Part shown: positions 9,168-20,100 of the stretch, piece after piece
How positions within the stretch are numbered: position 1 is the first letter of the stretch
Layout of the letters: every line of letters begins with the position of its first letter
Assembly: GCA_040143965.1 (NCBI GenBank)
Contig: JASJQH010006983.1
Span: 1 to 29,054, forward strand
From: Basidiobolus ranarum
Taxonomy: Eukaryota > Basidiobolomycota > Basidiobolomycetes > Basidiobolales
DNA length: 29,054 nucleotides
Direction of reading: 5' to 3'
Translations under genes and position numbers: made by a program
Notes under the pieces: generated by a model
What the model was told of the DNA's origin: nothing
The model's input: only the letters and a program-made list of their open reading frames with translations
The model's database searches: none

Positions 9168-11503
9168 ATGGAAGTAAAGAGTACCTTCACTGACGATGAG
9201 AATAATCCTACAATTAATTCAGTCGTTGAGGCACACTTACAGCACAAGTCCAATGAAGCAAACATGACACACACAACTTTAAGTACAATACTTCGAACAC
9301 CTGACATATGTGCCAAAAAACGTCGGAATAGTTTTGATACGAATGCTCAGATTGTATCTCTTCAAACTCCGAGCGAACTAACCAGCAAAACACCAAAAAG
9401 ACCGAAATTCCATTTGGACTCTGCTCGCAAAGATGGGGAACTACTCTCTCCAGTTGCTCGTCCAATGAGTTTTGACCTGGCCAAATGGGTCAAAACTTAT
9501 CGAAAGGCTTTCCCTTCTTTTTCTTTTTACTTTGACCATGTCGACGAAACATTGCAGAAATCATTTGCAAGTAAGATCAGAATATTAGGCGGGGTACGAT
9601 TTTTTTGTTGACGATAATCCAATGTACCATGACTAAACCAACTGCCACTTTTGTTTATCTAGGGTGTTGAGCCTTTCTTCTCATCCAAAGTGACCCATCT
9701 CATCACCACCAGGCCTATTTCTCCTCCAGAGACAAGACCTAACAATGTAATGTCGACAGTTGCCTCACCTCGCCAGCTTCGTGAGTCACCCAAAGCACTA
9801 CCCAACATGTCAGGTCAAAATATTTTGCTTAGTTTATCTAAAGATGGTCCCAAATCAACACGGACTACCAATTGCCCCGAGCGTCAGAGTGAGCAAGCAA
9901 TTCAGGAGGCTGGGAATGCAAGACCCTTGTTACCTTCATTGACGAATGCAATGATGTCTCCAATATCAATGTTAGTTTTTAGATAATTTTACAGTTATAA
10001 CATGTGCGTGATACTGATGTGACAACGATTCTTCAGGGTTCGAAAAAGTCAACAGGCTATGATGCATACCCCCGGCAAGGTATGATGCTAACGGATTCAA
10101 CGATATTTAAGATGCACTTTACTAAATCAACGTTTTTATTTCTATTCACAGGTAAATCAACCCGTATTCGGGACTCCGAGTACGAAAGCCAACACTATTA
10201 CCAAAGCTCGTCAATGGGGAATGAAAGTGTGGAGTGTAGAAAGTATCCTTTTTCTTAATTGAATAGAAGAGCCGAAAAAATTTATCTTATTTCAAACATC
10301 GTTAATACCTTAACACAACTAATGTAGAGCTAACCAATATATTGAAACATTTGTTAAATACCCCGTTCTCAACTCCAATACAGGCCAACCGAAATCTTGG
10401 GGATGTTTTGCGAGATGAGAAGGTCTACGGGCTAAGTACACACCATAGTGATACAAACGGCGGTGCTTCAGATATTCATACATTTAGGCAAGTTTATCTC
10501 CTAGTTGAAGACACTTCAGGAACGTATAAGCCTGTAATGGTTGGTGAGTTCATTCCTCCTACTGATGGACGGGATCCTCCTTGGCCTAAGATTCATCGTA
10601 ACTCTGAGGGACGTTGTCCCTTTATACGCTATGAAGATCCCATAGGCTCTCCTTCAAACCCTCTTCATATGATTACACCCAAGCGAGGTATTCCCAACAA
10701 GATCAATTCCAATGCTTCTGGTCTGGTGAATTCTGTAACTTCCGCATATGCCTCGTCGACTAGAAAGAGTAGAGTAATAAATTGCGTACCACCTAAAGAA
10801 ATAGAAAAATTAGGAAGGAGAGTATTAACGCCCAGTAGGAGTGTCGAAAGAGCCGGTATATCGAGTCAGAAAGCAACTGACTCTTCAAAGAAAATGGGAT
10901 CCGTACGAATCAATCCTACTCGTAAACCCGGCTACTGTGAGAACTGTAGACTCAAGTTTGAAGACTTGGAGGAGGTATGCATAAGGCACACTATGTTTCT
11001 ATTCAGCCTATATTAAAGTATTAGTTTATTTGTAGCATGTTCACTCGCGTACTCATCGTAAGTTCGTATCAAATTCTGAACACTACGCTGAATTAGATGC
11101 CTTATTGTCTGGAGTTCAGAGGCTGCCGATTCCAGTGGCAGTCGAGCCCACTTACAAAAGCGCTACCAAAGTCTACAATCTTCGGAGCTCAAGCGCCATC
11201 GGGTTGACTGAGCCCAAATTCTCCTCTAATAATAACACTCGCATAACTATACTCAATCCCATAGAATGTGGGTCTATTATTGCGGGATTTGATGAATCAA
11301 CGTCTGCTACTACAGTCCAAGACCGTTGTAGCTATCCCACTTCTCCTGAATACGGCTGTATTCCCAAATTCAATAGACGCTCTTCTTTACCATTTAATCT
11401 AGTTAATTTGGAGAGTGAGCAAACCCCCACACGACAACGACGAACCCGCCCGAATATAAATCTCGATTTGGTAACACCTTATCCATCGTATTTTAAAAAC
11501 TAA
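9168..11503 (+). CDS. DBF4: Dbf4/Dfp1 regulatory subunit of Cdc7 kinase (DDK), 6 exons
   Basis: Exons: 9168-9593, 9663-9970, 10037-10079 (only 43 nt), 10152-10242, 10328-10974, 11036-11503. All junctions are GT-AG and in phase and give 660 residues. Dbf4 binds and activates Cdc7; the kinase phosphorylates the MCM helicase at replication origins in the nucleus. All three Dbf4 motifs are present. The BRCT-like motif N runs from about 104 to 165, with GGGVEPFFSSKVTHLITTRP across the first splice junction, continuing with ITKARQWGMKVWSVEKL near 275-291. Motif M, the Cdc7-binding strand, is VYLLVEDTSGTYKPVMVGEF (345-364). Motif C is a zinc finger with C493, C496, H506 and H512 (C-x2-C-x9-H-x5-H), again split by an intron, followed by RKFVSN. 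The N-terminus and linkers are basic and Ser/Thr-Pro-rich. The upstream frame opens with TTG, so ATG 9168 is chosen. AATAAA at 11705-11710 is a possible poly(A) signal. Confidence 0.93.
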
Positions 11504-12127
11504 TGTGAACTCTCTCTTCTCCCTTCCCCCTGCCCCCTCTCATTTGTACAGTAGTTTATTGCATTCGTGATTGTATGAAATCAGAAAACCCTCTGAAAAA
11601 AAGTGTACCCAGAATGGATAATCCATTGATCTTCTTTTTGTAATATAGTATTCTATGACACCCCTCACTATTCCTCGGAGACTAGTCTGCACATTTTCTT
11701 CAAGAATAAATACCTAGAGAAGCGCTGATATGCTGTCTTTTTCTTCGTTTGACAGTCGAAGCACTAATTCTATACTATGTTCTCAACCTATATTACGTTT
11801 GTTCTCCGACACTAGGTTAGTAGAGATATCGAGGTTGAGTTGAACAGTTTTCTTTTAGTCATGAAGGTGGTTGTTGAATTAAAAAGTACCAAAATATACA
11901 CACATACATGGATATTGCGTCAATGTGAATTGAAAATAGAAGAGACGATTGTAAAGGCGGGAAATTTCGAATTCTCTTTGCTTACAGTTGGATAAAGTTA
12001 CATGAGTTTGGCTTAGCCATATGGTAACATGTAGCCACCAAAAGTGATGCGAAGATAATAAATAAAAAGTATCGTTTGTAGATATTCTGGGGTATATTGA
12101 CTAGGCGATTAGATTCAGAGGTATGTA
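11504..12127. other. convergent intergenic region, Dbf4 / multicopper oxidase
   Basis: This is 3' flanking DNA of both neighbours. AATAAA lies at 11705-11710 on the plus strand. I see no gene, RNA gene or repeat in it. Confidence 0.4.
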
Positions 12128-13822
12128 CTAGGTATCTTGAATATATTCGGAGGGATAATGTAGATCTTCCACACCCACTTCGAAGACAGTTTGCATTCCG
12201 AGCATCATGTGTGCTGTGACATGACAATGGAATATCCAAACCCCAGGGTTATCTGCGATGAACCGGAAGGCACGCCATCCGCAGGGAGTCCCTGGCGGAT
12301 ACCTTAAGTTCTTGTCATCACGTTCTGGGTAAACAGATATCACATCTCTAAGTAGGTGTTGCGAGGTATTTCCAACTAGGGCAGATAGCTCTTGAGGGGA
12401 GTAACGACCATTTCCACCTCCCAAATCGAAGAACGAATGACCATGCAAGTGGAAGGGATGTGGGTCGCAACGACCTGTCGTCGTGGCAGTGTTTTGGATA
12501 ACAACCTGAATGACTTCATTCAGTTTTACTGGGATGGTTTTTCTAACAATATCATAACCGTCTGGTCGATTAATCGTTGGATAGTTTGGATATCTAGACC
12601 TTTTGCTGTTGTATAGGTCGATAAGAATGGGCGACATCGGCTCTTCGAAGGTAATATCATTCATGTACATCCGAATGGAGCCATCATTGATTTTACGTTG
12701 AGCGGTAGTCAAAAGAATTTCGCGATCATAGTAGCCAGGAAAGTCAGGGTGATTCAACTGACTAGGGAGAATCTCTTTTGCTAGCATCTTGAACTTATTG
12801 AATTCCCAAAATGGTGTGCCCAATGGAATCAGTGGGATTTTTTCAGGTGGTGGCCGGATGTTCGTTGCTAAGCCTGCAGCGCCTTCGTAATGCAGAATAG
12901 AAAGACCGTTTTCAGGGGTTGCTATGCGGAATTTAGCATTAGCTTTCATATAATAGTTGTCAATTGGCTGATTTGCTACAACTAGAACGGAATATCTCTG
13001 GCCCGCGTTTATTTCCAAGTGGTCCAATTGAACCGGCTCTACGTAAAATCCATCTACTTCGATTACAGTCATAGTATGGTGCGGTATAACGAAGGATAAA
13101 TACGTAGACAGCATTGCACCGATTATTCGAAATCTATATGTACGGCCTGGCTTGACATTGATGATATCATAACCACAGCTAGACGCCTTTCGGCAGCGTA
13201 GATCCCCTTCCGCGCAACGCCAATTTTCAAACGTCTTACCATTTGTGAGGATAGCCTGGGGGTCTCCTATCCAACGAAACGAGGTAGAGAGCAGCCCAGA
13301 GATGATATCATTGTCCTCTCGGTGGTAGAAATCACTCAGTAAGACAATTCTCTCCTCATCATACTGATATGGCGGTTGGTCATTTTTGTCTTCAATTACC
13401 AGAGCACCGAAGGCCGTCATTCCATGCACAGACGTATGCGCATGATAGAAATAGGTTCCGACCTGGTTAGTCAGATGTATTTCATGTCGAAAGTTGTTCC
13501 CAGGATCAATTGGATATTGCGTGATATACGGGACTCCGTCAGACTGTGGCGTTCCAGTCTGAAGTATTCCATGGAAATGAATCGTCACTACTTCAGAGGC
13601 CATACTGTTGTGAACGTTAATTATCAAAGTGTCTCCGGTGTGTGCACGTAGGGTAGGGCCTGGAGAGCCGCCATTAATTAAGACCATGAGGCGCTCATAG
13701 CAGTCGGGTGTGCGATAGCCTTGGCTAATGGTCAGATTATACTCTACTAACTGAGCGTGAACCAGTAACAGACTCGAAGCTAGTATTGTCAGGAAAAGCG
13801 TTTTCATTAAATACAGTCTCAT
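12128..13822 (-). CDS. secreted multicopper oxidase (ascorbate-oxidase/laccase-like)
   Basis: This is a single-exon, 564-residue protein with a signal peptide (about 1-23, core LFLTILASSLLLVHA). It has three cupredoxin domains and all four copper-binding signatures: L1 HFHG at 82-85, L2 GTYFYHAH at 122-129, L3 HPFHLHGH at 455-462, and L4 HCHVTAHMMLGM at 532-543. Type 1 copper ligands would be H455, C533 and H538, with M543 at the axial position, as in plant ascorbate oxidase and low-potential oxidases. The enzymes couple one-electron oxidation of four substrate equivalents to reduction of O2 to water. No C-terminal membrane segment is present, so a Fet3-type membrane ferroxidase is unlikely; a secreted phenol or ascorbate oxidase fits better, but the substrate cannot be read. 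L1 has Phe where most laccases have Trp (HWHG). The start at 13822 is followed by a second Met at residue 6, which would also give a good signal peptide. Confidence 0.92.
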   Translation of the reverse strand: MRLYLMKTLFLTILASSLLLVHAQLVEYNLTISQGYRTPDCYERLMVLINGGSPGPTLRAHTGDTLIINVHNSMASEVVTIHFHGILQTGTPQSDGVPYITQYPIDPGNNFRHEIHLTNQVGTYFYHAHTSVHGMTAFGALVIEDKNDQPPYQYDEERIVLLSDFYHREDNDIISGLLSTSFRWIGDPQAILTNGKTFENWRCAEGDLRCRKASSCGYDIINVKPGRTYRFRIIGAMLSTYLSFVIPHHTMTVIEVDGFYVEPVQLDHLEINAGQRYSVLVVANQPIDNYYMKANAKFRIATPENGLSILHYEGAAGLATNIRPPPEKIPLIPLGTPFWEFNKFKMLAKEILPSQLNHPDFPGYYDREILLTTAQRKINDGSIRMYMNDITFEEPMSPILIDLYNSKRSRYPNYPTINRPDGYDIVRKTIPVKLNEVIQVVIQNTATTTGRCDPHPFHLHGHSFFDLGGGNGRYSPQELSALVGNTSQHLLRDVISVYPERDDKNLRYPPGTPCGWRAFRFIADNPGVWIFHCHVTAHMMLGMQTVFEVGVEDLHYPSEYIQDT

Positions 13823-14621
13823 AATGCCCTCTAGTATGCACAGAGCATCAAATTGGATATAAATCTACTAGGGAGGATACGATGAACTACCAACAAATGA
13901 GAAATTCAAAAAGAGACGAATACCTTAAATATCTCAGCTGAGGATCGAGTAGCTAAGTTCCACGAGTGTGCAATGCAGTTTCCACAGTATCCAACATACT
14001 ACTGGTTTCATTTGAACATGTGCTTCCAGGCGGTAGTATTGCCTTGGGAAGTCACCGTCGCCATGGCAAAAGCAGCCTATAGCAGCCACTGGATTGATCG
14101 GATTCCTCTAGTATTATGTACGATGAAAATCACCGGCTAATAACACGTTTGTTGATCCATGTGCATCATCTACAGCATCAGTCGTTTCTGGGGAAGGACT
14201 TTAGGACCCAGTGTTCAACACCAATGGAAACCGATCAATACTTGGCTCACAAAAAGAATCCAAATGTCTTGATATTTGATTTAACGTTTTTATAATACAA
14301 TATGTAGTTGCAAAATGAAAGTCATACGAAAACAACAAAAATTGAACATAAATATTCAAAAAGAGGATCATAAAGGCGCAAGGGGAAGAAATTAGCGAAG
14401 CTCGTAAGAGATTACTTCTCCGTCCAGTTCTTCTGGCTTGCACATAATTGTGGAGTGTGGTTGTGTGGTAGAGTACTAGTGCAGGAGAGGGGAGGAAGGT
14501 ATGTTTACATAGCATGAAAGGACTAAAGCCTCAAAATGAAAGATTTAAAGAATGCTTTTCGACGGAAGAAGTGTTGGCTCGAATATCAAGAATTAGCGGT
14601 GCTCGTAAGCAAGGCAATATT
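13823..14621. promoter_or_regulatory. multicopper oxidase promoter and 3' flank of KIAA0930-like gene
   Basis: About 800 bp separates two minus-strand genes. A weak TATA-like TTTATATCC on the minus strand near 13854-13864 lies about 35-40 nt before the oxidase ATG. A 104-codon minus-strand frame at 14201-14515 has no gene-like features. I see nothing else that can be named. Confidence 0.35.
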
Positions 14622-16147
14622 TCATGAGATAAATGGCTTCTTTTTGCTTGCATACGTCGTAAGATCACTATCAGAAATATTTGGTGAGTCAGAATTCCTA
14701 TTTTTTGTAGTTAAATCAACAAACATACCTAACTATGCTTTTCCAAGGGACATTCACGAAAGTCATACAACACTTCAAACTGACCGGATTCTGCAGCTGC
14801 CTTTCAAGTGACGAAGTTGAAGAGAGTCTTTTTATAGATTGAATTACATTGGCTGGTGAGAATGGGCTTGTATTTTTGCGACTATTCTGCGAGATAGAGC
14901 TTGTGACTCCAGTTGATTCTTTATCTTCATGAACAGAGGCAGTAATAGCCACCTGAATATAGAGATTGAGAGGTAAACAAACGATGAATACTTCAGTAAC
15001 CTATCAGCAAATAAACAGAATCCATACCTGGGCGTGACCTTTAGCACCTGGGCCTCTCATCATTATGTATTCAGTTGGAGGGATAGAGGGGCCCAGTACA
15101 AATCTACTTTTGATCTTATTTGAAGCTTTCTGGCGATAAAGATCCAACAACGCAGAATAGGAAGCAGCTCCCTGAAAAAGGGTAATTTTGTTATCTGAAG
15201 ACGATTTTTTCCCAAATTGATTTTCTTCATCAGAACTTTCTTCTAGAGTCTCATCTTCTTCATCAGATAAGTTGACTGCTAGTTCAACACACAAGTACTC
15301 CCCTTCCTTGACTACTAATTGCTCAAACATATATTCATAATCTTCAACCACGTAATAGATTAATGGATATGAGCACTCCCAACGTGAATCCTTAGAATCC
15401 ATGCGTGACTTAGAGGGTAGCGCGTAAACACGCTTACTAACATGTTTCCAAGTACAGGTCATACTAGTTTTAAGACCAGGAGTGGCAGTATCGTCAGTGT
15501 TGCGCTTGCAGACCGCAACAGTTAATTTACAGGGCAACTAGGATGAAAACATTCAAAAAGTACTCGATACGATGATGAGATTTTAAGTTGTTCTGACAAA
15601 TACCTACCTGGACAATCAGATTCAAAAAAAAGGTTTCTTTCCACAAGACGGCATCCTCGAGTTGAGGCATAGGATTGGGAGGTGGCATTTTTCTTTTTAC
15701 GAAAACTGGGTCTAGTCCACGATTAGTTGAATGCCGTTGTCGAACAAAAAAGAGCAAATCATCATTAAGTGCATCGGACTTTTCTAGGAAAAATTCAACA
15801 AACAAATCTGACCACCTTTTGAAAGAAAAAGGACGTTGAGGATGTTCAGTTAGCCAAAGAATTTAGAAGAGAACTCGCATTTGAGCTAATTTATGAATAA
15901 ATAAATCCAGGAACCACACTCATTTATCAATTAAAAGCTTAAATAACCAGTTTCTATTTAACGAGTTCATAATGAGAAACAATGAACTTTTCCCATACCT
16001 TGGGTCCTTGCAATCTGAGTTGGTCTCATCGACATCAGTAGACAGCAAAGAGCTACAAGAAGCATGACGACGAAGGGCAGCTGAGGAGTGAGTGGTGAGA
16101 TTCTCCTCTATAAGTCGATTCAATATTTGAAGAAGATTGGTTGCCAT
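14622..16147 (-). CDS. KIAA0930: KIAA0930-like protein (DUF2045 family), 5 exons
   Basis: Exons on the minus strand: 16147-15999, 15815-15608, 15537-15028, 14952-14729, 14667-14622. All junctions are GT-AG and in phase and give 378 residues. The protein matches the animal KIAA0930 family (DUF2045), whose function is unknown. Conserved blocks are RWSDLFVEFFLEKSDALNDD followed by LLFFVRQRH, LWKETFFLNLIVQ plus KLTVAVCKR, SKSRMDSKDSRWECSYPLIY, KEGEYLCVELAV, TLFQGAASYSALLDLY and MMRGPGAKGHAQVAI. An acidic loop (SDEEDETLEESSDEE) is inserted before the FQG block. The last exon codes for only 15 residues, SDLTTYASKKKPFIS after SIV; it mirrors the short conserved C-terminus of the animal protein and decided the last acceptor. 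The first intron is 183 nt, the longest here. There is no signal peptide or membrane span, so it is probably cytosolic. The gene is divergent from the BEACH gene. Confidence 0.86.
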
Positions 16148-17128
16148 AATGAATTATGGATTTCCCAACGTTGAACCAAGTACAACGTGTTCTCTTACAA
16201 AAGATATAGTATCGTTTCCACCTTTGAAAGCTCTTTATTCGACCAGCTTTATAGTTAAGATAGAACTATTATCTATAATGTTGGTGAAAAGAGTCTTTAA
16301 AAGCAGTAGTAACTGAATCGTAGTTTTAAGGTTTGGGAGGGGAGTAATGCTAAGGAAACTGAATCCAAAATTAGTAGTTTCTTATAGTCATTAATTTCGA
16401 AATTACCATTAATACCATTACTAATATATACATATATTGCCAGCTTATAACAAAAAGTAAACAGTATCATTTGTGCTTTAGATCCCTGTATGCATGAACT
16501 ATTACGAAATCTTCAGTATAGTTAAAAATGAGCAGATATTTTATTACTGGTCCCGGGTATGCTATCCTGAGGTGACCATAGTCGATGATAATGACTTGTG
16601 CATACATAATATATCGAAATGTCTCATGTAAATGTATGTACAGTACACGAACAGTTTCTTATGAAATCATTAGCCAGAAAACCCAACTGTTTCTGGCGAT
16701 AAAATTCGAGTGTTTTAAAACACACTAAGCTATCCTGTCTAACAAAATTACCGAATATATGTGATTATATGTGATTGTACTCTTTTAATACAATTAGTGT
16801 ATTGATTTCATTGGCATTGCACTTGATAGCATTTATATGTGATTCCAATTTGAGGTTACACTTCGGCAATATCGTTAATATCATTCTATCTTACTCACAT
16901 CAAAGTGAATCCCAAATATTACTTTCCACTGGTGTAAAGAAAAGTACACAAATACAGGAGACGACCTGTGCTATACATTTCGAGATTAAAAACCACATAG
17001 TACTGATTATCTAATTACGACAGTGATACTTGATAGTATTTTCTTTGGGTGACATAAACTACTAGATTTCTATGTCACAATTTCTTTAATATTATTACTC
17101 TGTCTTTCACATATGAACTTTTATTTCA
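16148..17128. promoter_or_regulatory. divergent intergenic promoter region, KIAA0930-like / BEACH
   Basis: Nearly 1 kb of AT-rich DNA separates divergent start codons. Three copies of ATATGTGATT are listed separately. A 79-codon frame at 16775-17014 lies in the most AT-rich part, is hydrophobic by composition and is not accepted as a gene. An upstream ATG at 17113 starts a 16-codon frame that overlaps the BEACH start. Confidence 0.4.
16757..16844. repeat. three copies of ATATGTGATT
   Basis: Two perfect copies lie in tandem at 16757-16766 and 16767-16776, and a third in the same orientation at 16835-16844. They sit in the shared promoter of the KIAA0930-like and BEACH genes. They could be factor binding sites or chance in AT-rich DNA. 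Confidence 0.4.
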
Positions 17129-20100
17129 ATGGACGTGCACCAACAACACTCCTCAATACTTAATTCGCTCCTTGACACTCATAATCCCTCTGATTTTTCA
17201 ATATCTTTAGAGGATGTTTACCGCTTAGTAATCATCATCTCCAAGTTTCATCTTGATTGTTTACATTCTGAAGACGCGCTGGGCGCTACACTTACTGAAG
17301 AATCAGCCTCATACGAGGATGTTCCAGAAGACTTTGATCACAACCCCTTCGATGTTTCTCAAGATGAAAGAGTTCCAACGATAACCTTGAGTTACATATC
17401 GTCAAAAGACGAAGAAACTTGTTGGAGTTTACAAAAAATATACTCTCTTAGTCACTCTGAATCTGAGAGAGCCCTATATACTGCCCTCTTAACCATATTG
17501 GAGTGTACCGATTCAGAGAGAGGCTGGAGGAGCTATCTTCAGTCTTGGGATATATCCAATCGACCCACTGTTGTAACGAAGAAATTCGCTGCGATAAAGG
17601 AAAGCAAAATTACCACTCTATTCGTCGAGTGCCTTTTGAGGCTAATTCTAGGATTCCATAAAGTTAGCAATAATAACAGTCTGAAACAAGAGCAATATCA
17701 GATCCAAAGAGTTGGTGTTAGCATTCTTGGTAGTTTGATTTGGGAACGAATAGTTGATTCTTCGTTGGCTCAAGTGGTTAATTTACTTGGTTCGTTAACT
17801 GAATTGCTTGGATGGCCACAACTTTTACCTCGTACAGACCTTGGAACAGCTGTGCCTCATACAGAATTCCAAGAATCAATCCCCGAGGCTGGTGTACTTG
17901 GTTCAGAATTCTATCTACAAACCTTGGTTTGGCGAGTGATTCAACTGCTAGATGCCACCAGTTACCATTATCAACATCTGCCATGTCGAGTTACAACGTC
18001 AAGAAACATCTCACACCTGTTTTTGTGGACAGCTAACTATGCTCAATATTTTCCTCGGGAAGATCTTAGTTACAGTTACTACCATTCAACATCATCCCCA
18101 GATCAGAGTCGCACTAAAACTGGTGGCAGTTTTGCTTCGGCCATTCTCACTACAGATTTTAAGGATACGGATTATACAGAGTACCGGGATACACCACCTC
18201 AGCAACACTCATTTAATCTTTTGGAAGAGACTTCTTTGTCGGATATCCCCGATGTTCGCACTAAAGAGCTTGATATACTTTTCGAAATTGCGTTTATGTG
18301 TTGTATGGTATCCGAAAAGGAGTTCAATCAGGAATTCGAACAAGGGGACGAAAAAGATTCGCCTTCACATCAAGAAAGCGTTCCTTCTTTTTTCAATCTC
18401 TTGGATTCGACAATACAAGTATTATTTTCGGAGTTATCTAAGGCCGCAACTTTGCCCCCAGAATGGGATGAGATTTTTCATATGCTCAGCCGTACATTAA
18501 TTAATGATTGTTCCGAGAGTATGCACTCATCTAGAAATGATATTCTAAGTCAAGAGACGCGGCAGAAGTTACAGATGAAAATGGCCAGCAAGTCTATCCT
18601 GCCACGAATTCAGTACTATATGCTTGAGTTTTTTACTCGTATTATCGATTACAAAGAGGGTCTGGAGAACGCAGTGTTTCGAAGAAGATTATGGTGCATG
18701 CGTTTACTGAGCGAAACTCGTTTTTGGGATGTACTTTTTTCCGATTTCTTCTTTATGTGGGGAGAAAACATCGAGAAAGGACGTGTTGAAGGTGTATCGT
18801 TGAAAAAAGTGCGCAGTTCTTTCAAGATGGTAATACTACGCTTTGTTATCTATACGAGCACTTTGGAATCTTTCAATAATCAGAACCAATGCTCTCAACT
18901 TCTCACCATTCTTCACACAAGTCGCCAAAGAAATGCACAATTTACAATTGATGTATTAAAAGCTCTCGTAGCTATAATCTTGTTAAAACGACATGTTACT
19001 CAAGAATCTTTGCGGCAACTACACTGTTTGTCTGAGTTTCTTCCATTACTCCACGAGGCCATGGAGGATCAACAGGGGATGTCATTTGTGGAGGTCGTCG
19101 ATAGTAGCTTTACAGCACATGATCATAACCAGACATTATGGTTGCTTGTAAGTATTTTGGATTCATTAATCATAGGTCATCGAGAGATGACAATCTTACT
19201 CTACAGAGAACCTCACTGTTTGGAATTATTCGAGCAATTATTATGGAGTGACAATCAAATCATCTCACAATTTGCCATATCGCACTTGGCGAATATGCTA
19301 GCTGTAGTTCCACTAGAACTTACAGAGTGTGCTGGTGATGTTGTCAGAGAGTATTTTCGATTGTTTCCGGAGGAGATATCCACCACGTCTACGTTTGACG
19401 TCCAGATCAATCTACTCAAAGGGTTGAGATCTTCGTTCGATTTATATTCAGGTACAACCAGTTGCAATTATCGCTGCGAGCGTAAAATGCTCCGAAAGAT
19501 CTTTTTAGAGGAGAGATGCCTTGAATACATTCTGGACGTCCTGGATATGCCTTTGGAGTTACCTTTCATGAATACCACTAAACTTGTGAGTTATCGAAGT
19601 GCTTTGTGTCTAGAAGTGATTTATACGCTTACGGCTGTTTTATGGGAGTTTGATGAAGCGAAGAGACTTCTCCGACGCATCAATGGGTATCACAAAATTA
19701 CGAGGCATCTTATCGGACTGGACGCAAAACTCACCATTGAACTTTTTGATGGACTTTTCGGAATGCTTGTTGATCTTGAGACGTGGTCACCGGAAAAGGC
19801 CTTCAACATAGAAAACAAGGATGTCATTTCTTTACTTATTGGTGTACATCCAATCATGGATTTACAAATGCAATTGTTGATGTTGAACCGATTCATTGAA
19901 TTGATTGACTACAATGATCTTAACAAATGGGTTCTTTGCCAATCGTCGGTCCTCTCCAAACTCCTCAAGAACAACAGCTCGATGGAATCAGTAGATTATG
20001 TGACCAAGCTGGTGTATATGCTAGAGTCCATTTCTTCTTATTCCATAAACATCTCCAATATCAAGTTTATCCTAAACACATTGTGTTACGAAAACCAGGA

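Noticed and set aside
14698-14728. A 31-nt intron at the end of the KIAA0930-like gene (acceptor AATAG at 14699-14698)
   Set aside because: It keeps the frame but is far below the 57-nt minimum of the other introns. The next acceptor gives a 61-nt intron and a C-terminus that fits the family better.
17952-18500. 182-codon plus-strand frame inside the BEACH first exon
   Set aside because: It is an out-of-frame shadow of a clearly conserved long coding exon.
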